Below the pieces are notes generated by a model that saw only the letters and a list, made by a program, of their open reading frames with translations, was not told where the DNA came from and did no database searches. Shown piece after piece: positions 16,034 to 23,282 of a DNA stretch of 64,000 nucleotides (position 1 is the first letter of the stretch; each line of letters begins with the position of its first letter). Where the stretch lies: positions 25,196 through 89,195 of the forward strand of contig JABFXY010000056.1 of NCBI GenBank assembly GCA_013361525.1. Reading direction: 5' to 3'. Source of the DNA: Polyangiaceae bacterium. GTDB taxonomy: Bacteria > Myxococcota_A > Polyangia > Polyangiales > Polyangiaceae. The position numbers and the translations under genes are program-made.

Positions 16034-17961
16034 AGCCCTTCTTCGATCGTGAGCGCAGCGTCGCTGGCGACGATGTACTCGTAATCCTGATTGCCCGTTC
16101 GGAGCATGAAGTAGATCCACCCGTCCGACCGGAAGTGCGGGAAGAGGGCATATTGACCGGGCTTCATGTTGGTGACGCGACGAACCTGGCCCGTCGTCAC
16201 ATCCAACAGGTAGATGTTCGCGGCGCCCTGGTTCAAATAAGGAATGAAGGCCGGGTCGTTCGGGCCGGAGAACCCGAGGTCGACCGCGTCCGCGGCCGTC
16301 ACGTAGCGGTGCAAGATCACCCAGCGCTCGTCATAGGAGAACGCGGGCTTACCGCCGTTGATGCAGTAACGGCCAATCTCCGGCGTCGACACGGTGTACG
16401 AACCGCCGCTCGGGGTGGCGACGAGCTTGCGCAGGCGGAAGCCGTTTTGGTTGGAGTCGTTGCCCGCGACACGCCCGAGGAGCAGACCGCTCGACGGCGA
16501 GATGACCGTATCGCCCTCATAAGGGGTCGACTGCGCAATACTGGGCTTCGGCGTGTAACCCGAGCCGTCGTAAATCATCGGCGTGAGAGAAATCTGCGCA
16601 CCGCCGTCGAACCACGCAGCGGGGTTGTCGCCGGTGAAGCCGTGGCCACCGTCGTCACTGACGAAGAGGCTGTCGACTGCCCAATAGTCGCCGCCGCCGA
16701 GAGCCGCGCCGACATGCTGATAGAGACCGACCGAGAACGTCGAATTGCACTCGGGCTCGTTGAACGTCACGTTCGAGGGCGTGCTGTTCAGGATGCTCTG
16801 GTGGCAGAAGGCTGCGCCGCCGGGCGCGCCCTGGAACACGAAGCCGGAGTTGTCCGGGAAGAACCCGGGGTCATACGAGGCATTCGCGCTGATCTCGGTG
16901 CCGGTCTGCAGATCGACGATCGTCGATCCGAAGCCGGAGCCGCCGCCGTGCGCGACGAAGCGGCCGTCGGCCGAGCTACGCGTCCAATACGACGACGAAT
17001 AGTTGTTGAGGCGGAGGATCCGGAACGTGGAATCGGGAATGACGTCCCAGGTATTGCTGAACGGCATCTCGTCCGCGGTCGGGTAGGTCGACAGGCAATC
17101 TTTTGCGGTCGCCGCGCCCGCACACCCGAACATGAGAATGTTGTTCTCCGCGTTCTCGGCACGCCAGCCTGCGGTCTGCATCGCATTGACGTGCGTGAGC
17201 ACGTCGGGCGTGATGTTTTGCGTGCAATCGCCCGGCTTCGGGTCGTCGGGGATGAATTGCTCCATCAAAGGCAGGCCGCGCGCGAACCACTCCGCGACGA
17301 TGTCGAACTGACCCTGCGTGAACGGGACGTGGTTCTTCGGCATGCCGACCTTGTCGACGAACTCCGCGTGCTGGGTGTCACCCGCACCGGCAAACGCCTG
17401 GTCGAAGACGAAGCCGAACCAATCGAGGTGTGCCGCGGTCGCGTAGATGCCGAGCTTCTCGGTCATATACGGAGAGACCGGCAGCGTCGGCTTCTGGCGG
17501 AGGCAGGCGAGCACCGCCTCGGCCGCGGCCTGGGTCGGGACGCTGGTGTCTGCGAAGCAATCCGCGACGGCAGTATTCGACAGATCCTTCCAGTGATTGA
17601 GCTGTCCGCGGCTCATCGCGTGGCAAGCAGTGCAGTTCTTCTCCGGCGCGCCGAGTGGCGTGTATCCCATGAGCAGGAGCGACTGGACCGCGAGCGTCTC
17701 GTCCGGCATGTCGACAGGGTTGCGGAGCGGGGGCGCAATGGGTGTCTCACCACCACTGCCACCGTCGCCGCCGACCCCACCTTCGCCGCCAACCGGGCCA
17801 CCACCCTGGTTGCCACCGCCTATCGGTGTATTGCCGCCGGCACCTTCACCGCCGGCGCCGCCGGTCCCGGTGTCGTCACCGCAGCCCGCGAGGGCCGCGA
17901 CGCCGAAGACGAAGAGAAGTTGAGCCGCAAAACCCCGTCGGATTGAAGGAAGGATCGACAC
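16030..17961 (-). CDS. CxxCH lipoprotein with Gly-rich linker and propeller-like domain
   Basis: About 643 residues from GTG 17961 (TTG 17982 is the longer alternative). The shorter start gives a well-formed 27-residue lipoprotein signal ending LAGC. A Gly-rich low-complexity linker of about 45 residues follows, a common tether in myxobacterial surface lipoproteins. C110-T-A-C113-H114 is a haem c attachment motif at the start of a cytochrome-like domain. The second half looks like a TolB-type propeller (FVAHGGGSGFGSTIVDLQTG, NIYLLDVTTGQVRRVTN, YALFPHFRSDGWIYF). It is the first gene of a two-gene unit with the CxxCH lipoprotein downstream (GTGA overlap). Confidence 0.85.
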   Translation of the reverse strand: MSILPSIRRGFAAQLLFVFGVAALAGCGDDTGTGGAGGEGAGGNTPIGGGNQGGGPVGGEGGVGGDGGSGGETPIAPPLRNPVDMPDETLAVQSLLLMGYTPLGAPEKNCTACHAMSRGQLNHWKDLSNTAVADCFADTSVPTQAAAEAVLACLRQKPTLPVSPYMTEKLGIYATAAHLDWFGFVFDQAFAGAGDTQHAEFVDKVGMPKNHVPFTQGQFDIVAEWFARGLPLMEQFIPDDPKPGDCTQNITPDVLTHVNAMQTAGWRAENAENNILMFGCAGAATAKDCLSTYPTADEMPFSNTWDVIPDSTFRILRLNNYSSSYWTRSSADGRFVAHGGGSGFGSTIVDLQTGTEISANASYDPGFFPDNSGFVFQGAPGGAAFCHQSILNSTPSNVTFNEPECNSTFSVGLYQHVGAALGGGDYWAVDSLFVSDDGGHGFTGDNPAAWFDGGAQISLTPMIYDGSGYTPKPSIAQSTPYEGDTVISPSSGLLLGRVAGNDSNQNGFRLRKLVATPSGGSYTVSTPEIGRYCINGGKPAFSYDERWVILHRYVTAADAVDLGFSGPNDPAFIPYLNQGAANIYLLDVTTGQVRRVTNMKPGQYALFPHFRSDGWIYFMLRTGNQDYEYIVASDAALTIEEGL

Positions 17962-18080
17962 GCTCTTTGAGTGCCCGACCAACGAGAGTTGATCACGTAA
18001 AAAGCATCAAAATGCGTGCTTATTAATTCGGCGTACGGGCGCAGCTTTGAGGCGGTTTGACTTCACTTCCTCACGGCTGC

Positions 18081-18857
18081 TCAGGCGCCCAGAAGCCCGG
18101 TAATCTCGTCGTGGAAGTTGCGGAAGGCCGACTCGGTCGGCCAACGCGGTGCGCCGTCGATCAGTGCCCGCGCTTTGTCGCGCTCGCCGGCGTCGATGGC
18201 GACGATCGCGGCTGCATAACGCATTGCCCAATGAACGAGAGGGCTGTTCTCGCTCGCGGCTTCGAGACGCGTCAAATCGCCGGGCTGCGCGCGATGCTGG
18301 AAGGCTCGAACGAGCGCGCTCGCAGCTTGGCGAAGCGTCCCGACGCGCTCTTGCACGTCTCGGCGATCAGGCATCGGAAGCGCGTTGAGCTTCGAGGCTT
18401 GTTGCGCGGCGTGATCACCCTCGCCCTCGAAGGTCGAGAGGATGACGTCGAGGAAGAGCCGGTGTTCCAGCGCTGCGTCCCATGCGGGACCACGAGCGGC
18501 GCATGCGAGCGCGCGGCGGGCGTCGTCGACGCGACCATAGGCCGCGAACGCGGTCGCCGTCATGAGCGGCGCCATCGTCTCCGCGTGCGGGATGCGATCG
18601 AAGCTCTGAGACCAGTGCGCGATGATCTCGCCGACGTCTCCGCGGCGAAGCATCCGAACCAACCTTCGATGCGACCACCACCGAAACACGCCGAAGCCGA
18701 CACCGATGACCGCGAAGGGAACGAGCAGGTACGGCCGATCCCACGCCGCGTGGAGAAACGCGCCGAACAACGCGGCCGAGAGCACGAAGATCGCTGCGCG
18801 AAGCAGGCCTCGTCTCGAGCGCGGGCGGTCGTCGTCGATTTCTCGGTCGTCCCACAT
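18081..18857 (-). CDS. Membrane protein with cytoplasmic TPR-like region
   Basis: A 258-residue protein. ATG 18857 is chosen over the upstream Met at 18920 because GGGAGAG stands just before it. An acidic/basic N-terminus (DDREIDDDRPRSRR) is followed by two adjacent membrane segments (about 20-62) and then about 190 residues of Ala-rich helices resembling TPR or superhelical repeats. No enzymatic motif. It is transcribed in the same direction as the two CxxCH lipoprotein genes, about 120 bp upstream of them, so co-transcription is possible but not shown. Confidence 0.75.
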   Translation of the reverse strand: MWDDREIDDDRPRSRRGLLRAAIFVLSAALFGAFLHAAWDRPYLLVPFAVIGVGFGVFRWWSHRRLVRMLRRGDVGEIIAHWSQSFDRIPHAETMAPLMTATAFAAYGRVDDARRALACAARGPAWDAALEHRLFLDVILSTFEGEGDHAAQQASKLNALPMPDRRDVQERVGTLRQAASALVRAFQHRAQPGDLTRLEAASENSPLVHWAMRYAAAIVAIDAGERDKARALIDGAPRWPTESAFRNFHDEITGLLGA

Positions 18858-19183
18858 GGCCGCTCTCCCAGGATGGTCCTTACCCGCTCGGCGGCAATGG
18901 ACGAGAGTCAAAATTCGCACGGCTTGCGGTGCGAATCAGAAACAAGGTTCACCTGGCTTGCACTTTTGTCTCGTGCTGGTCCGTCGAGTCAACTCGCGGA
19001 AGCTCCAACTTTTCTCAGAGGCAAGCCGTGCGAATTGTCGTTGTTCGATTCACCTGGCAAGCCAGGTGAATGTCATCGAAACGCGGGCTCGTGGGGCGGT
19101 CAGGGCGGCTTCCGAGGACCGGAAGCGCAAACACGCCGCATGCGCGCTTGCCTCAAAAAATGAGCGGCGCACAAAAAGGAAAA
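18858..19183. other. Intergenic region holding repeats, no protein gene
   Basis: About 325 bp between the membrane-protein gene and the SRP RNA. It contains the interlaced inverted repeats (18912-19071), a 7-bp hairpin GCTTCCG/CGGAAGC (19108-19114 with 19120-19126), and the T-rich 3' tail of the SRP RNA gene (A-rich on the plus strand, 19172-19183). I see no credible coding frame. Confidence 0.6.
18912..19071. repeat. Interlaced inverted-repeat element
   Basis: Two long words recur in inverted orientation. Word A, AATTCGCACGGCTTGC (18912-18927), has its exact reverse complement at 19021-19036. Word B, TTCACCTGGCTTGC (18948-18961), has its exact reverse complement at 19057-19070. The order is A-B-A'-B', with exactly 20 bp between A and B and between A' and B'. 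Both words share GGCTTGC. In addition, A is half of a local hairpin (ATTCGCAC/GTGCGAAT, 18913-18936), and B' is half of a palindrome with 11-bp arms (ATTCACCTGGC/GCCAGGTGAAT, 19048-19071). Operator array, structured RNA or mobile-repeat remnant are all possible. Confidence 0.75.
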
Positions 19184-19262
19184 GGGCCTGCCACACTCGC
19201 TTTCCGCCACCGTTGCTACCTTCCGGTCCTGGCGGGTTCACGGCGCGCTGTCGGCAGAGCCC
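19184..19262 (-). ncRNA. ffs: Signal recognition particle RNA, small bacterial type (4.5S-like)
   Basis: Read on the minus strand, the RNA contains GCCAGGACCGGAAGGTAGCA followed by ACGG, the universally conserved SRP domain IV (asymmetric loop plus GGAA tetraloop) that binds Ffh. The ends pair: 5' GGGCTCTGCC with 3' GGCAGGCCC closes a rod-shaped hairpin of about 79 nt, a usual size for the short bacterial form without an Alu domain. A T-rich tail (TTTTCCTTTTT, minus strand) follows and probably terminates transcription. It is needed for co-translational membrane targeting. A perfect palindrome CTCGAACTTCGAG (19270-19282) sits just upstream of the 5' end. Confidence 0.93.
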
Positions 19263-19338
19263 ACAACGTCTCGAACTTCGAGGCGCATCCCTTACCACCC
19301 CGATCTGCGCCTGTCGAGACCTGTACTAACCTCCGGCC

Positions 19339-19983
19339 ATGGCCGGCGCTGCGCTCGATCTCGGTGTGCTCATCTCAGGATCCGGGACGAATCTCGGCGC
19401 AATCCTCGCTGCGATCGAGGCCGGCCGGCTGAACGCGCGGGTTCGCGTCGTCGTCTCGAACAAGGCCGACGCGGGCGGGCTCACGCGGGCGCAGAACGCA
19501 GGCGTCCCGACCAAGGTCGTCTCGCACAAGGATTATGGCTCGCGCGAGGCGTTCGACGCGGAGCTCGTGAAGGTGCTTCACGATGCCGGTGCGCAGTTGA
19601 TCGTGCTCGCCGGGTTCATGCGCGTCGTGACGCCGGTGTTCCTCGAGGCGTTCCGGGATCGCGTCGTGAACATCCACCCCGCGCTGCTCCCCGCGTTTCC
19701 GGGCGTCGATGCACAAGCCCAAGCGCTCGCTTACGGCTGCAAGGTCACGGGCTGCACCGTTCACTTCGTCGACACCGGCGTCGATACGGGGCCGATCATC
19801 CTGCAGGAGGCCGTGCCGGTGCTCGAAGGCGACGATCGCGCCCGCCTCGCAGAGCGCCTGCTGGTAACCGAGCATGCCCTCCTGGTGCGCGCGATCGATC
19901 TCATCGCGAAAGGCCGGGTCACGGTCAAGCCGTCCTCGAATGGCGGCCGTCGCCGCGTTTCGATCGGGGCAGACCCCGCATGA
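19339..19983 (+). CDS. purN: Phosphoribosylglycinamide formyltransferase
   Basis: A 214-residue GAR transformylase, the third step of de novo purine synthesis, moving a formyl group from 10-formyl-tetrahydrofolate to GAR in the cytoplasm. Hallmarks: LISGSGTNLGAIL (phosphate-binding loop), VVSNKADAGGL, VLAGFMRVVTP, and the catalytic Asn-His-Asp set in VNIHPALLPAFPG, TVHFVDTGVDTGPII. Length matches the family. The start ATG 19339 gives the usual N-terminus. It is divergent from ffs. Its stop overlaps the ATG of the following flavoprotein gene (ATGA), so these two are translationally coupled. Confidence 0.97.
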   Translation: MAGAALDLGVLISGSGTNLGAILAAIEAGRLNARVRVVVSNKADAGGLTRAQNAGVPTKVVSHKDYGSREAFDAELVKVLHDAGAQLIVLAGFMRVVTPVFLEAFRDRVVNIHPALLPAFPGVDAQAQALAYGCKVTGCTVHFVDTGVDTGPIILQEAVPVLEGDDRARLAERLLVTEHALLVRAIDLIAKGRVTVKPSSNGGRRRVSIGADPA

Positions 19984-21515
19984 TGAAGAAGCACTACGAC
20001 GTCATCGTGCTCGGGCGCTCGATCGGAGCGCTCGTCGCGGCGGCGCTCCTCGCACGGCGCGACTTCACGGTGCTGCTTCTCGGGCACGGCGCGCCGCCGC
20101 CGACGTACGCGGTCGGCGAGCACACGTTGCACCGCCGCTCGTTCACGTTCCTTGCCGCTTCGAGCCCTACCTGGAAACGCGTCATCGCCGAGCTCGCGCA
20201 ATCGCAGACGTGGAAGCGCCGAACGCAAAACGCCGAGCCGATGCTGCAGGCGATCGCGCCTGGCTTTCGCCTCGATATCCCCGCGGACGATCGGCTCTTC
20301 GCCCGCGAGGTGGACCGCGAATTTCCCGAGCTGCATCACGTCGTCGAGCAGCTCTATGGTCGTCTCGGGCAGGCGAACGCAGCCGTCGACGAGGCCTTCG
20401 ACAGCGACGCGATGTGGCCGCCCGGAACGTTTTGGGAGCGGCGCGAGACGGCGAAGTTCGCCGCCGGCTTGCCCTATGTCCACGCCGAGCCGGACGCGGA
20501 TCTCTTGGCGGAGTTTCCGCGCGGCCATTTCTATCGGCACTTCGTGCGTGCTTCGGTGCTCTTCGGCACGCACCTCTCCACGATGCCGCCGACGTTCGCG
20601 GTCGCACGGCTCCACGGCGCGTGGACGCGCGGGCTCACACGCCTCGAAGCCGGCGAAGCGGATCTCGAGGCGTTCCTCGCCGAACGGATCTCGTCGCACG
20701 GCGGCCAGTGCCACTTCTCCGAACGCGCTTCCTCGCTCGTCCTTCGTCGCGGCGTCGCCGCCGGCATCCTGATCGAGGGTGACGAGCAACCAACAGGTTG
20801 CGAATACATCGTCACGGACCTCGAAGGCGAGGCGCTCGCAGGGCTCGCACAGGGCCAAGGCATCCACAAGCGCGCCCTCCGCGAGTGGCCACGCATCACG
20901 TCGACGGTCGGCCGATTCACCGTGTCGATCATCGTGAGGAAAGACGGCCTGCCCGAAGCCCTCGGGCCGGAGTCGATCGTCTTTTTGCCGGAGAGCCCGT
21001 TCCCGAACCGCGCGCGGCCTCCGAGCATCCGAATGAGCCGCTTCGACAGCGCCGGCGACACCAGTCTGCTCGTCGCCGAGCTGCTCCTGCCCGACCACGG
21101 CCCGCTCCGCCTGTCCGATGCGCGCGGGTTCGTCCTGCGCGCGATCAGCCGTGAGCTGCCGTTCGTCGAGAGACATCTGTTGATTGTGGATTCCGCAAAC
21201 GACGGGCTCCCGGTGTGGACGTTCGACGCCGGCAAACGCACCCAGGATATCGAGCGGCACACGCTCGGCCTGCCACCGGTCGAGCCGATGAAGCGGCAAC
21301 TCGAGGTCGATCCGCCCGGGTATCTCGGCCTTTCGGGCGAGCCTATCCGCGGACCCATTGAACGGACGCTCCTGCTCGGGCGCAGCGTGATGCCCGGCTT
21401 GGGTCAGGAGGGGGAGCTCCTCGCCGCCTGGGGCGTCGCTCGGCTCATCACGCGCAACGACCGGCGCAAAGCGATCATGCGCCGGGACATGTGGACGAAG
21501 ATGGAGATCGGTTGA
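19980..21515 (+). CDS. FAD-dependent oxidoreductase
   Basis: A 511-residue flavoprotein starting ATG ATG at 19980, overlapping the purN stop. The N-terminal YDVIVLGRSIGALVAAALLARR is a dinucleotide-binding beta-alpha-beta unit, slightly divergent from GxGxxG (GRSIGA). Near the C-terminus (about 460-490) the segment around LLLGRSVMPGLGQEGELLAAWG resembles the FAD-binding closing motif of phytoene-desaturase/amine-oxidase-like enzymes. The middle part is unrecognised. Substrate unknown. The coupling to purN is odd because no flavoenzyme is needed in that step; the pairing may be purely transcriptional. Confidence 0.8.
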   Translation: MMKKHYDVIVLGRSIGALVAAALLARRDFTVLLLGHGAPPPTYAVGEHTLHRRSFTFLAASSPTWKRVIAELAQSQTWKRRTQNAEPMLQAIAPGFRLDIPADDRLFAREVDREFPELHHVVEQLYGRLGQANAAVDEAFDSDAMWPPGTFWERRETAKFAAGLPYVHAEPDADLLAEFPRGHFYRHFVRASVLFGTHLSTMPPTFAVARLHGAWTRGLTRLEAGEADLEAFLAERISSHGGQCHFSERASSLVLRRGVAAGILIEGDEQPTGCEYIVTDLEGEALAGLAQGQGIHKRALREWPRITSTVGRFTVSIIVRKDGLPEALGPESIVFLPESPFPNRARPPSIRMSRFDSAGDTSLLVAELLLPDHGPLRLSDARGFVLRAISRELPFVERHLLIVDSANDGLPVWTFDAGKRTQDIERHTLGLPPVEPMKRQLEVDPPGYLGLSGEPIRGPIERTLLLGRSVMPGLGQEGELLAAWGVARLITRNDRRKAIMRRDMWTKMEIG

Positions 21516-21539
21516 CGGTTCACGTTATCGTTGGTCGCG

Positions 21540-22700
21540 ATGCACGCTGGAAAGCTCGTGACCCTCGCGACGTTCGCCGGGTCGTTGGGTGTGTTGACGT
21601 TTGCTGCTCCGGCTACCGCCCAGGAAGGCGAGCTGCCCGTCGCGGTGCTGACGATCCAGACGCTGGATGCGTTCGAGCAGGCCGACGCGCTGACGAACAC
21701 GCTCAAGCGCGCGGTGGAAGACGCCGAAGGCTACAGCTACGCGCAGCTCGACAAGGATCACGCGCTCCTGTTCCTCATCAGCAGCCTCGGCTGCAACGAC
21801 CCGCCGGATGCCGCGTGCGAGCAGAAGATCGGCGACGAGCTGAAGGTCGATCGCTTCGTCTGGGGCACGATGAAGAAAGAGGGCAACGACGTCCTCGGTG
21901 ACCTTCATCTGTGGACACGCGGCCAAGGTGGGAAGAGCACGACGTATCGCATCCCGGTGAACGTCGTGGTTCCGAGCGATCCCGACTTCGCGAAGCTGGT
22001 GCTCGGAAAGTTCGGAGAGATGACCGGCCCGCCGCCCGCCGCGAAGCTGCGCGTCAAGGCGAACATCCCGACCGGCACCATCTTCATCGACGGCAAAGAG
22101 GCAGGAAAGCTGGCCGGCGGCTCGGCGACCTTCGATCTCCCGCGCGGCTCGCATCGAATCAAGATCGTCGCCGAAGGCTACGAAGACGCCGAGACGACGA
22201 TCGATCTGAAAGCGCGTGAAGAGCGCGACGTCTCGCTCACCTCGGTGAAGAAGTCGGGCGGCCCCGACATCAAGAAGATCCTCGGCTTCACGTCGATCGG
22301 TGTGGGCGTCGCCGCGGCGGGCGTCGCGACCTACGCGACGGTGCGTGTCGCCTCGATGCAGAGCGACCTCGACCCCGTGCTGAGCGGGCAGAACCTCGGT
22401 CCCAACATCGAAGGCAAGGATCAGAACGCTTGCGACAATCCCAACTTCTTCTACCGCGACTCCGGCGATAGCCAGCTAACGGAAGCGGAGATCCAGGACA
22501 TCTGCAGCGAGAGCGCGACGATGGGCCCGCTGAACGCTGCGATGTGGCCGGTCGCGGGTGTCTTCGTCGGGACGGGCATCATCCTGCTCGCGGTGTCCGA
22601 CTGGGGCGGCGGGGATCAAGAGGCGGCGTCGCTTCCGTTCCTCGTCGTACCGAGCATCGGGCCCGAGGGCGGCGGCGCATCGTTCTCGATGCGCTTCTGA
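21540..22700 (+). CDS. Exported PEGA-domain protein with membrane segments
   Basis: 386 residues from ATG 21540. A classical signal peptide ends APATAQ (about residue 28). A first domain (30-160) contains a disulfide-like pair (LGCNDPPDAACEQ). A PEGA domain (about 170-240) is recognised by VKANIPTGTIFIDGKEAGKL and LPRGSHRIKIVAEGY, an extracellular beta-sandwich frequently found in myxobacterial surface proteins. Two membrane spans follow, near 245-270 and around residue 340-360. It likely sits in the inner membrane with its main part in the periplasm. It starts 24 bp after the flavoprotein gene and precedes rsmD by 9 bp, so it may be in the same operon. Confidence 0.82.
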   Translation: MHAGKLVTLATFAGSLGVLTFAAPATAQEGELPVAVLTIQTLDAFEQADALTNTLKRAVEDAEGYSYAQLDKDHALLFLISSLGCNDPPDAACEQKIGDELKVDRFVWGTMKKEGNDVLGDLHLWTRGQGGKSTTYRIPVNVVVPSDPDFAKLVLGKFGEMTGPPPAAKLRVKANIPTGTIFIDGKEAGKLAGGSATFDLPRGSHRIKIVAEGYEDAETTIDLKAREERDVSLTSVKKSGGPDIKKILGFTSIGVGVAAAGVATYATVRVASMQSDLDPVLSGQNLGPNIEGKDQNACDNPNFFYRDSGDSQLTEAEIQDICSESATMGPLNAAMWPVAGVFVGTGIILLAVSDWGGGDQEAASLPFLVVPSIGPEGGGASFSMRF

Positions 22701-22709
22701 GAGCAGTCG

Positions 22710-23282
22710 ATGCGTGTCGTCGGTGGACGATTCGGCGGCCGGCACCTCCGGGCGCCGCGCGGTGACAAGACGCGTCCGACAGCCGATCGCGTGAAGGAAG
22801 CGCTGTTCTCGATCCTCGGACCGATCGACGGCGCGGTCGTCGCAGACGTGTTCGCCGGGACGGGCGCGCTCGGGATCGAGGCGCTATCGCGCGGCGCCGC
22901 GCGTGCGGTGTTTTTGGATCCGTCGCCGCAAGCGCTCGAGGTCCTGCGAGACAACCTCGCATCGCTGAAGCTCGCGTCGCCCGAAGCGGTGGTTCTCTCC
23001 GTGCGCGCGGAACGGGCCGCGGCGATCCTCGCAGAGCACGGACCTTTCGATTTGCTCCTGCTCGACCCGCCCTACGCACAGCTCGCGATCGCGACCGACG
23101 TTCTCGCGGCGTTCGCGCGCGCGGGGCTGCTCGGCGAAGGCGCGTGTGCCGTTCTCGAGCACGCCGCGAAGGACGAGCCGTCCCCCGAAGGATGGGAGGT
23201 CGACGAGCGCCGCCGCTACGGCGACACGACGCTGTCGTTCTTCAAGGCGACAGCGCCTTCGCACAGCGAAGTCCGACGCTGA
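22710..23282 (+). CDS. rsmD: 16S rRNA (guanine-N2-)-methyltransferase RsmD
   Basis: A 190-residue Rossmann-fold methyltransferase. The N-terminus MRVVGGRFGGRHLRAP and TRPTADRVKEALFSIL are diagnostic for RsmD, which methylates G966 (E. coli numbering) of 16S rRNA. The SAM loop is DVFAGTGALGIEALSRGA, and the catalytic motif IV appears as LLLDPPYA, in place of the usual NPPY. Length is normal. The last 41 bases overlap the convergent kinase-SUMF1 gene, so both C-termini are encoded on opposite strands of the same DNA. Confidence 0.95.
   Translation: MRVVGGRFGGRHLRAPRGDKTRPTADRVKEALFSILGPIDGAVVADVFAGTGALGIEALSRGAARAVFLDPSPQALEVLRDNLASLKLASPEAVVLSVRAERAAAILAEHGPFDLLLLDPPYAQLAIATDVLAAFARAGLLGEGACAVLEHAAKDEPSPEGWEVDERRRYGDTTLSFFKATAPSHSEVRR

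Noticed and set aside
17800..17900. DNA repeat in the Gly-rich region
   Set aside because: The GGC/GGN periodicity is explained by the coding Gly-rich linker of the lipoprotein.
16135..17946. Plus-strand frame of about 600 codons opposite the Gly-rich CxxCH lipoprotein gene
   Set aside because: It is Arg-rich, has no recognisable motif, and mirrors a well-supported gene with signal peptide and haem motif; antisense frames stay open easily at high GC.
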